Made by a program: the position numbers and the translations under genes. Positions 41,701 through 50,700 of a stretch of DNA of 64,000 bases are shown here, in pieces (position 1 is the first letter of the stretch; every line of letters begins with the position of its first letter). Under the pieces are notes generated by a model. That model saw nothing but the letters and a program-made list of their open reading frames with translations. It searched no databases and was not told where the DNA came from. The stretch covers positions 13,826,001 through 13,890,000 of the forward strand of contig CP075496.1 of NCBI GenBank assembly GCA_021613535.1, in the 5' to 3' direction. The DNA is from Adineta vaga (lineage: Eukaryota > Rotifera).

Positions 41701-44700
41701 ACTACCAACTTCACGATTGGATGAATATGGTAAATCATTAACTAATCGAAGTTCTTTTGAGATATAAATATATTGTCTGTCTTTAGGAACTCGACCCTCA
41801 TTACAAGTCGATGGTCCTGATATTCAATATTTTCTTGAAGGTCAAAATGTTCGAATAACAATGTTACTTGTTGGTTATCCAATTCCTGATATTACATGGT
41901 ATCATGATGTAAGTCTTAAGAATTCATCTGACTTTTAATTTAAATCATTTTGATCGATAATTTAGGGAGAGAAAATCTCATCAAATGATTCACGTATTAA
42001 ATCATTCAATGATCGTCGTGGTTATGCATATCTTTCGATTGATGCTGCATTAGCATCTGATGAAGGTGCTTATGAAATTGTTGCAGAAAATCAACATGGT
42101 GTTGCTCGTCATACAGTTTATCTTTATCTTGCTGATCCACCAATGTTTCTTGAACCATTACAAGACACACGATGTCGAACACATGAAACATTTCGTTTAG
42201 AATGTAAAGTTGATGGTATTCCTTATCCTGAAGTACGATTTTATAAAGATTGGCGTTTATTAACTGATTCTTATCGAACACGTATACGACATATTGAACC
42301 AGATATTTGGCAATTAACAATCTATGGTGCCATTGAAAAAGATACTGGTCTTTATACATGTACAGCAAAGAATATTGCTGGAGCAACATTATCATCTGCA
42401 AATGTTAGTGTTGAAGATAATTTATTGAATATTCCCAGACCAGATTTAGAAAGAACGATGGTAACATTTAAAAAGAAACGATTCGATGAAGATTATGATA
42501 TCTTAGAAAGAATTGAACAGTAAGTCGACGAAATAATCTTGGTCTTTTCAATGAGATTTATTTGCTTTTAGTGGACCTATTTCATCGGTATATCGCGTGA
42601 TTGAACGACGAACAGCAAAAGAACGTATAGCAAAAGTTGTTCATAATCCGAAATATTTCGATTGGCTTCGAAGAGAAATGGAAATGCTTTCTCATTTATA
42701 TGATACAAATATTCCACGATTACATGATGCTTATGAAACTGATAAAATGCTTGCAATTGTTCTCGATAAGTATGTTTAAATCATATTCGAAAGACAGAAG
42801 AAGAAAAAAACCATTGGTTTCTCTTTTTCTCATTTGATTTAGTATCGAAGGAAATGAACTTCTCGATCATCTTCTTAATCGTCGAACTTATACTGAACAT
42901 GATGCATCATTAATCATTCGTAATCTTGTTGAAACATTAAAACATTTGCATTCCAGAAATATTGTTCATCTTGATATCAAAGTAAATTTGATTTCAAAAC
43001 ACTTTCTTACTTATCTTTCTTCTTCTAGCCTGATAATATCTTTATTGATGATCGACATGATCCAACTCATGTACAATTATTAGGTTTTACTAATGCTCGT
43101 CATTTAACGGGCACAACGAATGTTTATGCCGATTATGGTACACCGGAATACGTTGCACCAGAAATTATTCATCGTAATCCAATTTCACTTACAACAGATA
43201 TGTGGAATATGTACGTATTGTTGTTGTCTTTTTTATTAAGATTTGATTTTAATGAACTTATTTTTAGTGGTATTTTAACATATTTATTATTGGGAGGTCA
43301 AACACCATTCCATGGTTCAAACGATTTTGACACTTTACAAAATATTCGTAATGGAAAATGGAAATTTGATGATCATTTTGCAAATATATCACCTGATGCA
43401 AAAGATTTCATAACACGTTTATTGAATCCTGATCAACAAAATCGTTTAACAGCAGAACAAGCATTGAATCATCCATGGTTAAAATATGCTTTACAACAAA
43501 TTGATAAAGTTCCAATTTCATCTGATCGTTTACAAGGAGCTTATTCTAGGCAACTTTATGATGTAAGTTCAATGAAACTTTTCTTTTCTTTTCTTTTCTA
43601 TGTAATTTAATGTTTTTAGCGTGAACATCGACGTACTTCTTCAAGACCATCACGAACAATTAGTGAAATAAGTTCTATGCGAGGTGATCTAGGAGTTCAT
43701 GATGATGATAAAGAACGAGTCTATGATGATCGACATATTCGAGCAAAAGCACGACGAACATCAAGAGGTAAATAGAAATCTTTTGAGGATCTTTCATTCT
43801 TCAAATATCATTTAGAAGTGTCATTTGATGATCATGATCATGGAAGTCATCGTCGTTCATCGATAATCGATGATGAAAACTTAACACCTGGTTCATATCT
43901 TCTTCCAATTTTTGATGCCGATTTTGCCATTCGTATGCGTGGTTATCGTCGATCGAGTTATCAAAATCGTTATACATCCTCCGAATATCTTTATGCACCA
44001 CCAGTTGCTCCTGTCGAACGTCTTCTCGCACGAGATACAGTGAAAGAACGTCTTCATGTTGATGCACAAGGACGACGTCTACGTGGTTGCTCAGCTGTAC
44101 CACATAGTGGTTGTTCAGCATCACGAGAATTAAGTGTTCAACCAGGTGGCACACGAGGAATATCAGCAACACCATCCTTCTATGCACCATATGGACGAAC
44201 AAGTGAATCACCAGCACATGGTTATGGTTTATCAGCGAAATATGGAAGTTCATCACGTTTATCACCATTTCCATCGATTCCTGATGCATCACGTGCACCA
44301 AGTATACCGAGAGAATTTCAAGCACAAGGTTTTATTGAAGATAAACGAGCATCAAGAGGAGAAGGTAATATCAAGACATGTTTCTTATAATATGAAAAAT
44401 TTCTTTGTTCATAGGTTATGCTGCTGTATTCAAAGAAAAATTAATTGATACATCATTTCTTATTGGTGGTACAATTATTTTACGATGTAAAGCTCAAGGA
44501 AATCCCTTTCCACGTATATTCTGGTATCGAAATGATGAATTTATCATTGAAGATGATCGTATACAATTTGCTCAAGGTGAAGATGGACTGTGTACATTAA
44601 CAATAACCCATTGTAAAGCAAGTGATATTGGTATTTATCGTTGTGTTGCACGAAATCTCTATGGTGATGCATCATGTAAAGCAAGATTATTAATCGGAGG

Positions 44701-46321
44701 TAAAGAAAAGAAAAGAAAAAAATAAGCATTGACATTCAATTTCTTTTGTTTTTTCAGACGTTCCTGATCGACCACAACGTCCAATTGTAATTGATGTTTC
44801 ATCTACACAAGCCTATCTTGTTTGGAGTTCTCCATTACATGATGGTAATAACGATATCAATGGTTTCCGTGTAGATTATAAAGCACGCGAAGATCTTAAA
44901 TGGACACAATCAACATTTACAATTGAAGAATCTGCTGTAATCAATGGATTAAAATCTTCAACATATTATCGTTTTCGTGTATGTTGTATCAATCGTATGG
45001 GTATCTCAGCATATTCTTGGGCATCTGAAGAAGTTCGTACATTGGACGAAAATGCTGAAAATAATTTATTATTAACTAAAATTGATCGACAATCAACATA
45101 TCGTTTACTCGAACATCAACATCGTTTAGATGAAAAATCGTCGATTTCAATCGATCATGTTTTACAAGATTACGATAAACAAATTCAAATGAAATCCTTA
45201 GGAGAAAAAACTGTTCTTAAACGTGATCAAAATCCTTGGGATTTATATAAATTAGTTGATGAATTGAATAGTTATGGACGAACATGTGTTATTCGTTGTT
45301 CCGAACGTGCAACGGATAGTATTCGTGTTATAAAAATCACAGATAAACAAGATAATGAAACGGAAGAATTTAGTTTATTAAATCTCATTTCACATGAACA
45401 TATTATAACAATGTTAGATGCATTCTTATGGAAACATTCATTTATTTTAGTTACAAATGATTATATGGAATTATGTGATTGGATTTGTTTAAGACATAAA
45501 TATAATGAAGAATTAATTGTTAAAATTCTCAGACAAATATTTGATGCAATACATTATCTACATTTTCATGGAATTGTTCATTTAAATTTGAATCCATCGA
45601 GTGTTGTCAATGAAAATCGTCTAGCTGTGCATATTAAATTAACAGATTTTAGTTGTGCACAACAAATAGCAACGATCGATGGACATAATATTAATAAAAT
45701 TAATCTTCAACCAAATAAAGAATATTCTGGTAAGATAAAATTAATCGTGGAGATTTATTTAGTTTGATTTCGTTATTTTTTTCAGCACCAGAAATATTGA
45801 ATGGTGAAGCATGTGGTGTACAAGCTGATGTATGGAGTATTGGAGCATTAACAGCGACACTGTAAGAATGAATTGATTAAAAATAAGATGTATTCAATGA
45901 TTTGATTTTTTTTCTATTTTAGTTTAAGTGGATTTTCTCCATTTGCCGGTGAAAATCTTGAAGAAACAATTCAAAATGTTAGTTTTGTTCGATGGGATAC
46001 CTCTGAATTCTATGATGATGTCACACAAGAAGCAGTTATTTTTGTTCAACAATGTTTAAAGAAATCACCCAAGTAAAAAAACCATTTCTTCTTAAATTCG
46101 AATTGATTAAATTTTCGCTTTTTTTTTCAAGAAATCGTTTAACAATTCCGGCTTGTATTGAACATAAATGGTTATCATTAGCAAGTGTTGCTACAAATCG
46201 TCGTGAAAATGCCATATTTTTAACCGAAAAACTTCGAAGATTTGCACATGATTTTCGACAACGATGTCGTGCCCAAACCGAAATTCAACGCGAAACAATT
46301 ATTGAAATATCGAAAAGATAA
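1..46321 (+). CDS. Giant obscurin/UNC-89-like sarcomeric protein, 5'-partial, about 57 exons
   Basis: Intracellular muscle scaffold of the obscurin/UNC-89 class, which in other animals links the M-line and the sarcoplasmic reticulum. The family call rests on the C-terminal order FN3, Ig, Ig, kinase 1, Ser/Arg-rich linker, Ig, FN3, kinase 2, then a stop at 46319-46321. Titin and twitchin carry one kinase, so two point to obscurin or SPEG. Subtracting about 56 introns (total near 5.45 kb) leaves about 13,600 codons in the window, and the reading frame is already open at base 1, so any SH3/DH/PH head lies upstream. Most introns are 45-110 bp with GT-AG ends. Apparent frame breaks occur near 10732 and 24439, both in repeats; they may be real or assembly errors. 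The alternative is a SPEG- or titin-derived hybrid. Family call fairly secure; full gene model approximate. Confidence 0.85.
2776..7368 (+). other. Seven two-Ig (A/B) modules
   Basis: Here Ig domains alternate in two types. Type A begins with an x-x-EGD-x-x-x-L motif, has no Cys and usually no core Trp (for example HLLKNGRP). Type B begins R-Q-x-x-x-LP-x-x-x-F, has one Cys (LECKF, IDCQFPQ) and often keeps Trp (WFKNG, WYKDN), but the late Cys of Y-x-C is replaced (YELR, YSLE). I count seven A/B pairs. Introns: 4130-4190, 4534-4633 and 6023-6085; the last is 63 nt with no in-frame stop, so its retention would add 21 residues. A short poly-Gln run lies at about 3970-3990. Confidence 0.75.
7435..13891 (+). 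other. Thr/Glu/Val/Ile-rich repetitive (PEVT-like) region
   Basis: A low-complexity acidic region of the giant muscle protein. Short exons come first (7435-7620, 7670-7840, 7966-8022, 8173-8280; introns 7369-7434, 7621-7669, 7841-7965, 8023-8172, 8281-8337), then one exon of about 5.55 kb (8338-13891) that repeats motifs such as VEEQFTEQP, TTTTIEEVVQEKP, ETKPTKDIS and TVEEETVTVEQIPVTKEL. The marker VEEQFTEQP and its variants start at about 9582, 9802, 10168, 10567, 11111, 11498, 11954, 12307 and 12686, an irregular period near 380 nt. By composition it resembles the PEVT-type disordered segments of invertebrate titins, which suggests an extensible or unstructured spring; that role is inferred. 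Coding frame breaks near 10732. Confidence 0.7.
10720..10801 (+). other. Frame break at a repeat junction in the T/E-rich exon
   Basis: The upstream frame stops at 10732-10734 (TGA) and the downstream frame is open only from about 10787, with TAA codons at 10763 and 10784. The local sequence matches a later intact copy around 12307-12380 (the AATTGAATGATCAACTGATT core is shared), but with small indels and in a different frame. This looks like an out-of-frame join between two repeat units. No good donor/acceptor pair that skips both the TGA and the TAAs was seen. Genuine lesion or assembly error cannot be separated here. Confidence 0.7.
14097..16264 (+). other. Three exon-encoded A/B Ig cassettes, first cluster
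   Basis: Exons 14097-14753, 14831-15523 and 15581-16264 (657, 693 and 684 nt, all multiples of three) each encode one type-A Ig, one type-B Ig and a Thr/Glu-rich linker. Flanking introns 13892-14096, 14754-14830, 15524-15580 and 16265-16374 are phase 0. Type A starts near VHEVEE; type B starts near RQEMELPKTKF, with a VCQF first Cys and no core Trp (FIFLHND). One-cassette-one-exon structure indicates growth by tandem exon duplication. Confidence 0.75.
16375..18665 (+). other. PEVK-like Pro/Glu/Val/Lys-rich spring region
   Basis: Exons 16375-16509, 16572-16694, 17144-18475 and 18534-18665, with introns 16510-16571, 16695-17143 (449 bp, nothing recognisable inside), 18476-18533 and 18666-18716. 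The first two exons are T/V/E-rich. The 1.33-kb exon is almost entirely an eight-residue motif of the form KPVEEEKP or KPVEQEQP, so Pro, Glu, Val, Lys and Gln dominate. PEVK segments of titin act as entropic springs; the same role here is inferred from composition. C. elegans UNC-89 has a Lys/Ser/Pro-rich segment of its own, but this copy lacks an obvious KSP pattern. Confidence 0.75.
17209..18350 (+). repeat. 24-nt coding minisatellite (about 47 units)
   Basis: A tandem repeat of 24 nt, eight codons of the type K-P-V-E-(E/Q)-E-(K/Q)-P, runs through the PEVK-like exon. A higher-order block containing ACCTAAAGCT recurs at 17329, 17641, 17809 and 18121. The gaps are 312, 168 and 312 nt, that is 13, 7 and 13 units, so the array has expanded by whole-unit steps that preserve frame. 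Copy number is likely to vary between alleles. Confidence 0.85.
18717..21797 (+). other. Four exon-encoded A/B Ig cassettes, second cluster
   Basis: Exons 18717-19331, 19610-20302, 20395-21063 and 21144-21797 each carry one A/B Ig pair plus an acidic Thr/Glu linker; a short linker exon 19420-19551 sits after the first. All introns (19332-19419, 19552-19609, 20303-20394, 21064-21143) are phase 0. The first half of 19610-20302 is nearly identical at DNA level to 14831-15523 and 21144-21797, including silent positions. The acceptor of the first exon is ambiguous by one codon (18717 or 18720). Confidence 0.75.
21883..23279 (+). other. Microexons and last A/B Ig module before the super-repeat
   Basis: Two microexons of 36 nt (21883-21918) and 39 nt (21975-22013) encode acidic Val/Glu/Thr linker and are flanked by phase-0 introns 21798-21882, 21919-21974 and 22014-22076. 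Exon 22077-23141 holds a lone type-A Ig, then an A/B pair (PIHEVIEGDSVNLTIERP; HDALHLPKDVFEQGETL) with a Glu/Gln-rich linker between. Exon 23202-23279 is again acidic linker. Introns 23142-23201 and 23280-23344 close the phase-0 zone. Confidence 0.7.
23393..27830 (+). repeat. Eight tandem copies of a 555-bp two-Ig super-repeat, intronless
   Basis: Inside the giant exon 23345-29520 a two-Ig unit of 185 codons repeats eight times. Unit starts, at the codon aligned with KVPKF, are 23393, 23948, 24501, 25056, 25611, 26166, 26721 and 27276, ending at 27830. Every spacing is exactly 555 bp except the second (553 bp). The first Ig (KANKTTLTEGEQLxLECELD) has one Cys and no Trp; the second (LNFECTLNKPFDEVVWLKDG) keeps Trp but its late Cys position is Val. 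Rods of regular two-domain super-repeats occur in titin and could bind a ligand with matching periodicity; that is inference. Confidence 0.9.
24430..24445 (+). other. 2-bp deletion breaking the frame in super-repeat unit 2
   Basis: Other units read GATCATACTGGCACATATTC (or a close variant). Here the sequence is GATCATACTCACATATTC, so two bases are missing between 24439 and 24440. The upstream frame then ends at 24475 and the correct repeat frame resumes about 24441 in another phase. The unit is 553 instead of 555 bp. The 24421-24480 stretch has no splice signals. Either a true null or truncating allele, or a consensus error in a hard-to-assemble repeat. Confidence 0.85.
27831..31354 (+). other. 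Divergent Ig domain block upstream of the large intron
   Basis: After the uniform super-repeat the Ig domains become diverse again (for example LELSCQLSRPLKPNETIQWY, LVLECELDKPTYKSVVFFL). Exons: up to 29520, then 29601-30263, 30316-30786, 30834-31157 and 31211-31354; introns 29521-29600, 30264-30315, 30787-30833 and 31158-31210. From here the introns examined are mostly phase 1, the usual phase for Ig-domain boundaries. Several domains recover Trp and both Cys (VQWFHDQ, GSYRCVL). A Pro-rich linker lies near 30950-30985. Confidence 0.75.
31373..32347 (-). CDS. Rhodopsin-like (class A) 7TM receptor, single exon, nested in intron
   Basis: An intact 324-residue protein on the strand opposite the host gene, wholly inside host intron 31355-32684. 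Seven hydrophobic segments are visible, at roughly residues 19-42, 50-72, 95-125, 140-160, 180-208, 228-252 and 262-286. Class A hallmarks: a Cys at the start of TM3 (LLCNFDL) with a partner in loop 2 (CLNCYF), and a DRY-like SLERTLFIF after TM3. The TM7 NPxxY motif is not recognisable. NST at residue 2 is a potential N-glycosylation site. It is likely a plasma-membrane receptor coupled to G proteins; the ligand cannot be guessed. Starts at the ATG at 32347. The stop (31373-31375) is 18 bp from the host donor, so its 3' UTR must run antisense into host exons. Confidence 0.8.
   Translation of the reverse strand: MNSTLSNELLNFYSFRIEHYLLTWLSAVVGMIFLILSLLRYFRYKYQRTHLTYVYHFSLGFSVLLSLISTPLHTLTEYFSSLSPLTSGQQYRLLCNFDLITFFVASAGIGYSLAYASLERTLFIFYSQNIRLTWIRQFTPFLIIFSSCSIIITLFVLLSKCPLETSRCLNCYFNSLTFEFIWFFLQFLLPFSLMILAIIFLLYRIEVHTNRIQSSITRQRSRNKFQRILIHLNIYNIYYMLTICPINIFFFIRNSLQIQGQLIEIILMNYLFISLHCYSILIYILTKVKQPIRIKYQLKEQKPAPYIIITHPSNQIDEYERTRL
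32685..41200 (+). other. Distal Ig array (about 30 I-set domains)
   Basis: Exons 32685-33509, 33558-37222, 37285-38383, 38439-38573, 38638-38772, 38830-39090, 39150-39476, 39540-39753, 39810-40431, 40487-40774 and the first part of 40849-41402. Domains approach the classic I-set pattern toward the C-terminus, with C, W and D-x-G-x-Y-x-C all present (for example VTWYCNYKK, ECEYTCKAEN, IRWLLNGLP). Intron 38574-38637 uses a (CT)n run as its pyrimidine tract and 38384-38438 contains an (AAG)n run. This corresponds to the Ig array preceding the FN3/kinase end of obscurin/UNC-89. Confidence 0.8.
41235..41600 (+). other. Fibronectin type III domain 1 (before kinase 1)
   Basis: Encoded across intron 41403-41477. 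Begins PPSRLLLTPHSKSSLNLSWE and continues through a Y-x-V-E-L strand, an L-x-G-L-x-x-x-x-x-Y-x-x-R-V-x-A motif (LRGLNLNHIYAVRVRAEN) and G-x-S-x-P-S. These are the standard FN3 signature residues (Trp in strand B, Leu/Tyr in E-F). A short Asp/Lys-rich exon (41652-41729) links it to the next Ig. Confidence 0.85.
41787..42480 (+). other. Ig-Ig pair immediately upstream of kinase 1
   Basis: Two I-set domains split by intron 41909-41965. The first has ITWYHD and a DEGAYEIVAEN end where Cys is replaced by Ile. The second has the complete Cys/Cys set (FRLECKVDG, TGLYTCTAKN) with Trp replaced by Phe (VRFYKDW). Introns 41601-41651, 41730-41786 and 41909-41965 bound the small exons. The position matches the Ig module that precedes PK1 in UNC-89. 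Confidence 0.8.
42484..43562 (+). other. Protein kinase-like domain 1 (predicted pseudokinase)
   Basis: Kinase fold over five exons (introns 42520-42571, 42771-42842, 42982-43029, 43211-43267; ends at intron 43563). Residues seen: the glycine loop is degraded (HGPISSVYRV); the VAIK Lys is present (RIAKVV); the helix C Glu is present (REMEML); HRD reads HLD, followed by IKPDN; DFG reads GFT, so the Mg-binding Asp is lost; APE is intact (YVAPEII); the subdomain IX and XI motifs (TDMWNIGILTYLLLGG, NRLTAEQALNHPWLK) are good. Fold retained, catalysis unlikely. It corresponds to obscurin/UNC-89 PK1, used mainly as a docking platform; the partner is unknown. Confidence 0.88.
43620..44364 (+). other. 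Inter-kinase linker, Ser/Arg/Pro-rich, disordered
   Basis: Exons 43620-43767 and 43816-44364 (introns 43563-43619, 43768-43815, 44365-44414). Many basic-Ser motifs that could be phosphorylation sites (RRTSSRPSRT, ARRTSR, HRRSSIIDD, YRRSS), an Asp/His-rich patch, and Gly/Ser/Pro/Tyr-rich sequence (PSFYAPYGRTSESPAHGYG). No fold recognised. Obscurin and UNC-89 also have a long unstructured inter-kinase region here. Confidence 0.75.
44415..44699 (+). other. Ig domain between kinase 1 and FN3 2
   Basis: A single complete I-set domain in one exon: IILRCKAQG (first Cys), RIFWYRND (Trp), SDIGIYRCVARN (second Cys). Phase-1 introns on both sides (44365-44414, 44700-44757) match the symmetric one-exon-one-Ig pattern. 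Confidence 0.9.
44758..45045 (+). other. Fibronectin type III domain 2 (before kinase 2)
   Basis: Starts DVPDRPQRPIVIDVSSTQ, then YLVWSSPLHDGNN, INGFRVDYK and STYYRFRVCCINRMG: all FN3 landmarks present, including strand-B Trp and the Y-x-F-R-V strand F. It lies in the same exon as the start of kinase 2 (44758-45729). Confidence 0.9.
45225..46321 (+). other. Protein kinase-like domain 2 and C-terminus (predicted pseudokinase)
   Basis: Kinase fold in exons 44758-45729, 45786-45861, 45921-46072 and 46132-46321. Glycine loop degraded (NSYGRTCVIRC); VAIK Lys present (RVIKITD); HRD-K-x-x-N reads HLNLNPSS, so the catalytic Asp, the catalytic-loop Lys and the Mg-binding Asn are all replaced; DFG reads DFS with its Asp kept; APE present (SAPEILNG); VWSIGALTATLLSGFSPF and NRLTIPACIEHKWL are typical lobe-C motifs. 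It ends with a basic amphipathic tail (KLRRFAHDFRQRC). Predicted inactive. Position corresponds to PK2 of obscurin/UNC-89. Confidence 0.88.
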
Positions 46322-47700
46322 ATCAACTCGAACATTTATTTAACTTTTTATTTCTCTCTCTCTCTCGTTTTTTTTTGTTACCCATGAACAACCTGACTTA
46401 TTTCATCTCATACAATTGTTGTTTCTCTTTACAAGATCGAAATGTTAGAATGCAATCGACGATGGGAAAAAAGAAGAGGAAAAAAACATGAAGATTGACG
46501 AACCATGGATGGATTTTTCTTCTCTTTTTTCTTTTTTATATTCGACGAGTTTGCTTTTTAATTATCAAATGTGAAAGGTGAACGAAATTATTGAGATGAT
46601 TAAGAAAGAAATATTTATGTAGGATCATTTCTTTGCTCCAAGAGTTTTCTTTTTTTCTTTCTTTCTTTCTTTGTCAATGAAGAATGCTTTGGCTTTGTGT
46701 TGTGTCCTTTCAATTTTTCTTTATCTTATTCAATATCTTTGTTTGTTTTTTCAATGTGCTTGGCGTTTTGTTTCATTGAAATACAAGAAATTCGAGCAAA
46801 TGCCATAACTTTTATTAGAATTTCAATGACAGAAATCATTTGTTTTCGATTGTAACTTGTTAGATAGATGAGTGAATAAGAAAAGTAAATAAGTATACAA
46901 TCGAATACTTATATTTTTGTTGATTGACATCATTCTATCGACTATTTACGAAGAAAACGAACGTTAGAAAAATGCACCTGTCATTCAAATCAAAGAAAAA
47001 GATAAGAAATATGACAAAACTAGATATAAAATTATGAAAAATCGAAATTTCAAGGAGTAATCAATCGTTCATTTGTTCTCCTTCTCTTGGATATGACAAT
47101 GGTGTAATTCTATTTTCAGTTGAAATCAATGTTCAAAAATATGAAACTATCAATAGGATATTTATTTCCTTCTGGTGCATCTTCTATTGACCAAATTTAT
47201 AAATATCAGTCCTATCGAATCTAAAAATGACCTATTATTGCAAAATATTTTTTATTATCGAAAATACGAAATTGACATACGTATAATATGGTTGATGACT
47301 GTAATTACATTTTCTAAAGAAAAATTTACCTTTCTTTATCTTCATTTAACAAGAACGGACATTACAATAACATTGATTCGATGTTTTACTCGTTGTTTAC
47401 ATGACTATTAAGCATATCCTATTTTGAATAAGTAATGAATAAGAAGAAAAAAGTAAGAAACGTCTATCAGATGTTCGTTTTCTACATAATTTAATTTATA
47501 TTGATGCATGACTGCTACTAAATGACTCGATTCAATCAATCAAAAACATCAGTAATCGTTAGTTGAATCATTTTCCAGTCATCATGTTTTTTTTCCTTGT
47601 GAAATTAATCGCGAACAGATAAAAGAGAAAAAAGCCTTATCCGTACATTTAACATACATTATATTATTTACTTTTCTAAGAGTTTACTTCTTTGATTAAA
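46322..47700. other. Intergenic, 1.4 kb, no gene seen
   Basis: AT-rich spacer that contains the 3' UTR of the giant gene and the promoter of the FG-GAP gene. Pyrimidine tracts and a short (TTTC)n run near 46653-46673. No AATAAA signal that I can assign to the upstream gene. The single open frame of note (47175-47411) has no recognisable features and is probably chance. Confidence 0.6.
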
Positions 47701-50700
47701 ATGGAACTTTTAACATTAGAAGATATTTCTTCGGCTAATTTGAATGAGAAAATCATTCCTGTACCAAAACAACATAAGGATAATGAAAATGATGAATCGG
47801 AAACAATTCCACCTGTTAAGTATGTTTAATTGATGTAATTTTCATTCTATGATACAAATATTTCTTTTATAGAACAAGTCGTTTTCCATATTTATCGCAT
47901 TCATTTAAATTAACGTCTTTATTTTGTTTATTTACAAGTATAATCATGATAAGTGGAATTTTAATTGTTTATTATAAATCACCGAAACCTCCCGGTAAGA
48001 ATTCTTAACGAATCTTCGATATGAAATCAAAATCTTGTTTTTGTATAATTTAGAAAAAGTTTGTCGATATATTCTCAAATCTGAATCTGATGATTCTATT
48101 AGTGATGATTCTCATCCTCATTCTATCGTAACGGGTGATCTTAATCAAGATGGTTTATTAGATTTTGTTGTTGCTAATTCTGGTACACACAATATCGGTA
48201 TATTTTATCGTTCTGATAATGAAATATTTTCTGAACAAACAATTCTTTCAACTGGTTTTGGTTCAATACCATATTCAGTTGCACTTGCTGATCTTAATCA
48301 TGATCAACAATTGGATATTATTGTCGCGAATTTCGGTCATCATAATATTGGTGTTTTTCTTGGAATAAATAATCAAAGTTTTGAAAATCAAAAAACTTTT
48401 CCAATTGGATCGGCTCGTCCACGTTGGATTTCAATTGGTGATTTTAATGACGATACACATTTAGATGTTTCTGTTATTTATTATGGGACGAATTCAGTTG
48501 GAATTCATCTTGGTGATGGAAAAGGAAATTTGTTTTATGAAACTATGTTTTCAACTGGTTATGATTCAAATCCATATGAGATGCTCGTTGTTGATATCAA
48601 TTATGATCATAAACTTGATTTAATTATTGGAAATTATGAAACAAATAACCTTGGAATCTTTTTTGGTTATGGAAATGCATCATTTACATCAGAAATGCTT
48701 ATCAATACCGGAATGAATTCACATCCATGTTCATTAGATATTAAAGATTTAAACAATGATCAGTATCTTGATATTGTTGTAGGTTATTGTGGAATTAATT
48801 CGATTGGAATCTTCTTTGGAGATGAAATTGGTTCATTTTCAAATCAAATGATGTATTCAACTGGAAATTCATCTTCTTCTTCTTCTTCTTCTCGTTCATT
48901 GATTATAGCTGATTTAAATAAAGATCTAAGATTCGATATTATCGTTGCAAATTATGAAACGAAGAATCTATGTGTTTTTCTCGGACAAGTAAATGGAACA
49001 TTTGAAAGCGAAAAAATATTATTCTCGAATGATGATTATTATCCATATAAAATTCTTCAAGGAAATTCCGAAAATGATCAACAAATCGATATTCTCACAA
49101 TCAATTATGATTTCAGTTATATCGATATTATTCGTACATATAAAGATTTCACTTTTTCAAATCAAATAACGTTTCAAACAACTGGTTATGATAGTGATCC
49201 TGAATCACTTGCTTTTGCTGATTTAAATAATGATCAACAAATCGATATGATTGTTGCAAATTATTGGACAAATAATATTGGTATATTTTATGGGTTAAGT
49301 AATGGAATATTTTCGAATCAAAGAACTTATTCAACAGGAAGTGGTAGTGGACCATGTTTTGTTACAACTGCTGATTTAAATAATGATCAACGAATTGATA
49401 TTATTGTTGCAAATTATTGGACGAATAATATCTGTATTTTCTTTGGAAATCAACAAAATTCTTTTGACAGCCGTCAAACGTATTCAACAGCTTCAAATTC
49501 TAATCCATATTTTCTTACGATTGATGATGTAAATAATGATCAACAATTAGATATTATCGTTGCAAATTATGGAACAAATAATATTGGAATATTTCTCGGA
49601 TTTGGTAATAAAACATTCTCGAAACAAATAACGTATTCAACAGGTTCAAGAACATCACCACGTTCGTTGGCGATTGGTGATTTGAATAATGATCGTCAAA
49701 AAGATATCATTGTTCTGCTTTATCGATCGAATAATCTAATGATTTTTCTTGGTTATGGAAATGGAAGTTTTGGGAATTCGAAAACTTATTCAACAGGAAC
49801 TTCATCAAATCCAATATCAATCTCATTAGCAGACATGAATAATGACCATCAATTAGATGTTATTGTAGCCAATTATTTAACAAATAATATCGTTTTATTT
49901 CGTGGATATAATAATGGAACTCTTTCACAATCGTTAACTTATACCATTAAAACTTGTTCTGGGCCGTATTCTTTAGCTAATGGAGATTTTAATCATGATA
50001 ATCAGATCGATATTGTTGTTGTTTGTTATGAGTCAAGTAGTTTTCATGTGTTCTTTGGATATGGAAATGGAAGTTTAGCATTAAATTCAATCGATTATTA
50101 TCTTGATATGAATTCCAAACCATATTTTATCGTTGTTCAGGATTTAAATCGAGACAATCAAACAGATTTAGCTATAGTGAATTATGGTAGAAGTGAAATT
50201 GATATTTATTTCGGATATTCCAATGGAAGTTTTCAAATTAACAATACATATTCAACAAGAGGTTCATCCAAACCACAATCAGTTCTCATTGATGATTTTA
50301 ATAATGATCATCATTTAGATATTGCTGTTGTTAATTATTATAGTTCTTATTTGAATATTTATCTTGGAAATGGAGATGGAACATTTTCAAAACCAACTTT
50401 AACATCAACAGGATCTGATAGTGGACCGTATTCAATTGCAAGTGGAGATTTTAATAATGACACTTATTTAGATATTGCTGTTGCGAATTATGATATGAAT
50501 AATCTTGGGATTTTACTTGGATATGGAAATGGAAGTTTTAGAGATATCATAACTTATTCAACTGGAGATTATTTAGCAGTATTTGACGTGGCTGTTGGCG
50601 ATCTCAATAATGACCATCGATTAGATATTGCTATTGTTAATAACGACGGAGATGATATTGGTCTGTTTTTTGGATATGGTAATGGAACATTTTCTAATCG

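Noticed and set aside
1-46321. Titin or twitchin as the identity of the giant gene
   Set aside because: Those have a single kinase near the C-terminus and FN3-rich A-band arrays; here FN3 domains are only two and two kinase domains are present in the obscurin/SPEG order.
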